A stretch of DNA of 8,508 bases from Holophagaceae bacterium (GTDB lineage Bacteria; Acidobacteriota; Holophagae; Holophagales; Holophagaceae): positions 1 to 8,508 of the forward strand of contig JANXQX010000060.1 of NCBI GenBank assembly GCA_025353305.1, in the 5' to 3' direction. Every line of letters begins with the position of its first letter. Positions within the stretch are counted from its first letter, which is position 1. Of this stretch, positions 6,128 to 8,508 are shown piece after piece. The translations under genes and the position numbers were made by a program. The notes beneath the pieces are model-generated. The model was not told the origin of the DNA and ran no database searches. It saw nothing but the letters and a program-made list of their open reading frames with translations.

Positions 6128-6598
6128 ATGAAACTCAACGAACTCCGCCCAGCCCCCGGCGCAACCCAGTCCCGCAAACGCGTGGGCCGAGGCAAGGGCT
6201 CCGGCATGGGCAAGACCGCAACTCGCGGTGAGAAGGGCCAGAAATCCCGCCGCGGCTATAGCCACAAGCGCGGTTTCGAGGGTGGCCAGATGCCCCTTCA
6301 TCGCCGTCTCCCCAAGCGTGGATTCACCAATATCTTCGCGATCCCCACCCAGGAAGTGACGCTGGCCTTCATTTCGACCTATTTCAAAGATGGCGATAAA
6401 GTTTCCATCGAGGCCCTGCGCGACAAGAAACTGCTCAAGTCCCGCATCCAGAAGATCGTGGTCCTGGCCAAAGGCGAACTCACCTGCAAGGTGACCGTGG
6501 TGGCCGACCGTGTCACCAAGGGTGCCCGCGAGGCCATCCTGGCAAAGGGCGGCACCATCGAAGAGCTCCAAGCGCCCTGTGCCCCGGCGCAGGCTTAA
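6128..6598 (+). CDS. rplO: 50S ribosomal protein L15
   Basis: The protein has 156 residues (E. coli 144). It starts MKLNELRPAPGATQSRKRVG and has the unfolded, glycine- and lysine-rich arm with GRGKGSGMGKTATRGEKGQK at residues 20-39, then GFEGGQMPLHRRLPKRGFTN, which are L15 hallmarks. The globular C-terminal half (ISTYFKDGDKVSIEALRDKKL, then KIVVLAKGELT and VTKGAREAILAKGGTIEEL) fits the L15/L27e fold. A short PCAPAQA tail is extra. L15 binds 23S rRNA and helps late 50S assembly. A strong AGAGGAGA at 6115-6122 lies six bases before the ATG. secY follows after 15 bases, the standard order. Confidence 0.98.
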   Translation: MKLNELRPAPGATQSRKRVGRGKGSGMGKTATRGEKGQKSRRGYSHKRGFEGGQMPLHRRLPKRGFTNIFAIPTQEVTLAFISTYFKDGDKVSIEALRDKKLLKSRIQKIVVLAKGELTCKVTVVADRVTKGAREAILAKGGTIEELQAPCAPAQA

Positions 6599-6603
6599 AA
6601 AGG
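6597..6603 (+). promoter_or_regulatory. Weak ribosome binding site of secY
   Basis: AAAAAGG lies ten bases before ATG 6614 and includes part of the rplO stop. It is clearly weaker and more distant than the purine-rich sites before most of the ribosomal genes, which would give lower secY output from a shared mRNA. The effect is inferred. Confidence 0.5.
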
Positions 6604-6613
6604 CCACGACCGG

Positions 6614-7990
6614 ATGAACCGATTCCGCCAGCTCTGGGAAAACCCCGAACTCCGCAAGCGCATCTTGTTCACCTTCGCGATGCTGGCCCTCTATCGCTTT
6701 GGAGTCCACGTCTCAGTGCCGGGCGTCAATGCCGAGGCCCTGGTGAAGAACCTTGGCAAGGCCGGGGATCTATTCAACGTGGTGGATCTTTTTTCGGGCG
6801 GCGCCTTCAAGAAATTCTCAATCTTCGCGCTGGGCATCACGCCTTACATCACTGCGAGCATTGTGTTGCAGTTGATGGGGGCCGTGGTTCCGCAACTTGA
6901 ACAGTTGCAAAAAAAAGAGGGTGAAGCGGGCCGCGAAAAAATCAACCAGTGGACCCGCTACATCACCGTGGGCCTGGCTTTCGTCCAGGGGCTAGGCGTA
7001 GCCTCCCTGGCCCAGGGCCTTGGTCCTGACGTGGTCTCCCATCCGGGCACCAGCTTCAGGATCATGGCGGCTTTCACCCTCGCGGTGGGTTCCATATTCG
7101 TGATGTGGATCGGTGAACAGATCACTCAGCGGGGGCTTGGCAACGGCATTTCCCTGTTGATCTTCGCGGGTATCGTCGCCGGCCTTCCGGCCGGAGTCAC
7201 TACCCTTGGAAAATTGTTCAGGGATTCGCTGGCGAATACCGGCACAGTCCCGCCACCGGGCATCTTCCTGCTGCTTTTTGCTTCCATGTTCGCAGTGCTC
7301 ATCGCCGTGGTGATGATCGAAAGCGCCTATCGCAACATCCCGATCCATTACGCCCGGCGTGCCGATGCGAGTCGCATGGCGAGCCAGCGCAGTTCTTATA
7401 TGCCCTTGAAAGTGAACACCGCTGGCGTGATGCCGGTCATCTTCGCAGGGTCCATCATCTTCTTTCCCGCAACCATCGCTCAGTTTTTCAAATGGGAATT
7501 CCTTGCCAAAGCCTCGGACTGGGTGAACCCGCGTAGCCATTTCTGGGTCTATACGCTCATCTTCATCAGCGTGACCATGTTTTTCGCATTCTTTTACACC
7601 TCCATCGTGTTCAATCCCGATGAGACCGCCGACAACATGAAGAAATCCGGTGGATATATCCCCGGTATCCGCCCGGGAAAAGAAACCTCGGCCTACCTTG
7701 ACGGCATTCTGTCGAAACTCACGTTTGTCGGTGCCATTTATCTCGGTGTGGTTTCCATCGTGCCGCTGATCCTCACGAACAGCATTTCTGGCATTAATTT
7801 CTACTATGGTGGGACTTCACTATTGATCGTAGTGGGCGTGGCGCTCGATACCGTTGCTCAAATAGAGAGCTACCAGATCATGCGTAAATACGATGGTTTC
7901 CTGGAAAAGGGCCGTGTCCGTACGCGCTCGGGGGTCGCCCCTTCCGCCGGTTCGGGTTCTCGCCTGAGTACCCGGTCGGAGAATGCCTGA
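6614..7990 (+). CDS. secY: Preprotein translocase subunit SecY
   Basis: A 458-residue polytopic membrane protein, usual for SecY (E. coli 443). It forms the protein-conducting channel with SecE and SecG. Ten hydrophobic segments are visible at about 17-35, 70-93, 117-137, 150-170, 179-196, 216-237, 270-291, 310-333, 369-390 and 399-418. Diagnostic blocks are the N-terminal RFGVHVSVPGV, the plug region FSGGAFKKFSIFALGITPYITASI (in parts, 60-83), GEQITQRGLGNGISLLIFAGI (167-187), PLKVNTAGVMPVIFAGS and the cytosolic C5 loop GGYIPGIRPGKETSAYL (346-361), which contacts the ribosome and SecA. The C-terminal 25 residues are serine- and arginine-rich and not conserved. Its TGA overlaps the adk ATG by one base. 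Confidence 0.98.
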   Translation: MNRFRQLWENPELRKRILFTFAMLALYRFGVHVSVPGVNAEALVKNLGKAGDLFNVVDLFSGGAFKKFSIFALGITPYITASIVLQLMGAVVPQLEQLQKKEGEAGREKINQWTRYITVGLAFVQGLGVASLAQGLGPDVVSHPGTSFRIMAAFTLAVGSIFVMWIGEQITQRGLGNGISLLIFAGIVAGLPAGVTTLGKLFRDSLANTGTVPPPGIFLLLFASMFAVLIAVVMIESAYRNIPIHYARRADASRMASQRSSYMPLKVNTAGVMPVIFAGSIIFFPATIAQFFKWEFLAKASDWVNPRSHFWVYTLIFISVTMFFAFFYTSIVFNPDETADNMKKSGGYIPGIRPGKETSAYLDGILSKLTFVGAIYLGVVSIVPLILTNSISGINFYYGGTSLLIVVGVALDTVAQIESYQIMRKYDGFLEKGRVRTRSGVAPSAGSGSRLSTRSENA

Positions 7991-8508
7991 TGAAGGTGCA
8001 TATCCTGCTAGGGCCTCCGGGTTCAGGAAAAGGAACCCAGGCGAAACGCCTGGTGGAAAAGTTCAAATTGAATCACTTGTCCACTGGTGATATTCTAAGA
8101 GACGCTGTTTCGAAAGGAACAGAGATTGGCCTGAGAGCGAAAGCGATCATGGCCAGTGGCAAATTGGTGGACGATGACACCGTCAACGGGCTCGTGTTTG
8201 CGCGGCTGCGACAGGGGTTTGAAGGCGATGTCTTGTTCGACGGTTATCCACGTACTCTTCAACAGGCCGAGGCACTGGGGGAATTCCTCTCCGCCCAGAT
8301 GATTGGACTTGGGTATGTGTTAAGCGTCGCAGTCCCCGATGGTGTGCTTGAAGCCCGAGTGGTGGGTCGCCGTGTATGCAGCAACAATGACTGCGGCGCC
8401 ATCTACCACATGGAAACCAAGCCCCCCAAGCAAGACGGAATCTGTGATCTGTGCGGCAGCCCGCTGAAGCACCGATCCGACGATACCGCGGAAGCCTTTC
8501 GTAGCCGG
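7990..8508 (+). CDS. adk: Adenylate kinase, zinc-LID type (partial, 3' end missing)
   Basis: Adenylate kinase interconverts ATP + AMP and 2 ADP in the cytosol. The first 173 residues are present; about 40 are cut off by the window edge. The P-loop GPPGSGKGT is at residues 8-16, the AMP-binding STGDILR at 31-37, and DGYPRT with the AMP-contacting arginine R88 at 84-89. The LID domain starts at GRRVC and carries four cysteines, C130, C135, C152 and C155, so it is the metal-binding long form. The first pair is spaced CX4C instead of the common CX2C. The ATG at 7990 overlaps the secY stop (TGATG), suggesting translational coupling; the secY-adk order is common outside the E. coli lineage. Start choice is firm because the P-loop sits at the usual distance. 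Confidence 0.97.
   Translation, partial: MKVHILLGPPGSGKGTQAKRLVEKFKLNHLSTGDILRDAVSKGTEIGLRAKAIMASGKLVDDDTVNGLVFARLRQGFEGDVLFDGYPRTLQQAEALGEFLSAQMIGLGYVLSVAVPDGVLEARVVGRRVCSNNDCGAIYHMETKPPKQDGICDLCGSPLKHRSDDTAEAFRSR

Noticed and set aside
6113..6709. A 198-codon - strand open frame opposite rplO and the secY start
   Set aside because: It is antisense to well-conserved rplO and secY sequence, with no ribosome binding site or family resemblance noticed; treated as a shadow frame.
6909..6916. Run of eight A residues in secY (A AAA AAA in frame) as a programmed slippage site
   Set aside because: The zero frame encodes the expected conserved SecY loop (LQKKEGE). A -1 shift meets a TGA at 6922-6924, which would give a short dead product. 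Lysine codons explain the run.

Overview
This window is the ribosomal-protein core of a bacterial chromosome. It runs from the last codons of rplB to the first three quarters of adk, with every gene on the + strand. The order is rplB(end)-rpsS-rplV-rpsC-rplP-rpmC-rpsQ-rplN-rplX, then rplE-rpsN-rpsH-rplF-rplR-rpsE-rpmD-rplO-secY-adk(start). This is the end of the classic S10 operon joined without a visible break to the spc operon. No RNA genes, mobile elements, CRISPR arrays, attachment sites or clear terminators are visible. I see no undescribed system here; the unusual parts are one long intergenic gap and a few divergent proteins.

The organism is a bacterium with fairly high GC. S14 is the short zinc-ribbon form and secY is followed directly by adk, which argues against the E. 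coli type of arrangement (long zinc-free S14, secY followed by rpmJ). The L22 and L5 sequences and overall layout remind me of Acidobacteriota (Holophaga/Geothrix-like), but this comes from remembered family patterns and has modest confidence.

Layout: positions 3-2965 hold nine tightly packed genes (gaps of 2-12 bases, or a 1-base overlap at rplN/rplX) encoding L2, S19, L22, S3, L16, L29, S17, L14 and L24. Positions 2966-3173 are a 208-base non-coding gap of a kind not usual at the rplX/rplE junction. It contains several perfect palindromes and possible RNA pairings that could mask the rplE ribosome binding site. Positions 3174-4343 encode L5, zinc S14 and S8. An 81-base gap (4344-4424) precedes a second packed block, 4425-6598, encoding L6, L18, S5, L30 and L15. 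SecY (6614-7990) and adenylate kinase (7990 onward) close the window and overlap by one base.

The genes act together. The r-proteins build the 30S head (S3, S14, S19), the 30S body (S5, S8, S17) and the 50S subunit, including the tunnel exit and central protuberance (L22, L24, L29, L5, L18). SecY is the membrane channel onto which those ribosomes dock, and adenylate kinase maintains the adenylate pool. The two gaps bracket L5-S14-S8. In E. coli, S8 represses its own operon by binding mRNA near the L5 start, so the 208-base gap is a reasonable candidate for a lineage-specific control region. That is an inference; no S8 site was positively recognised.
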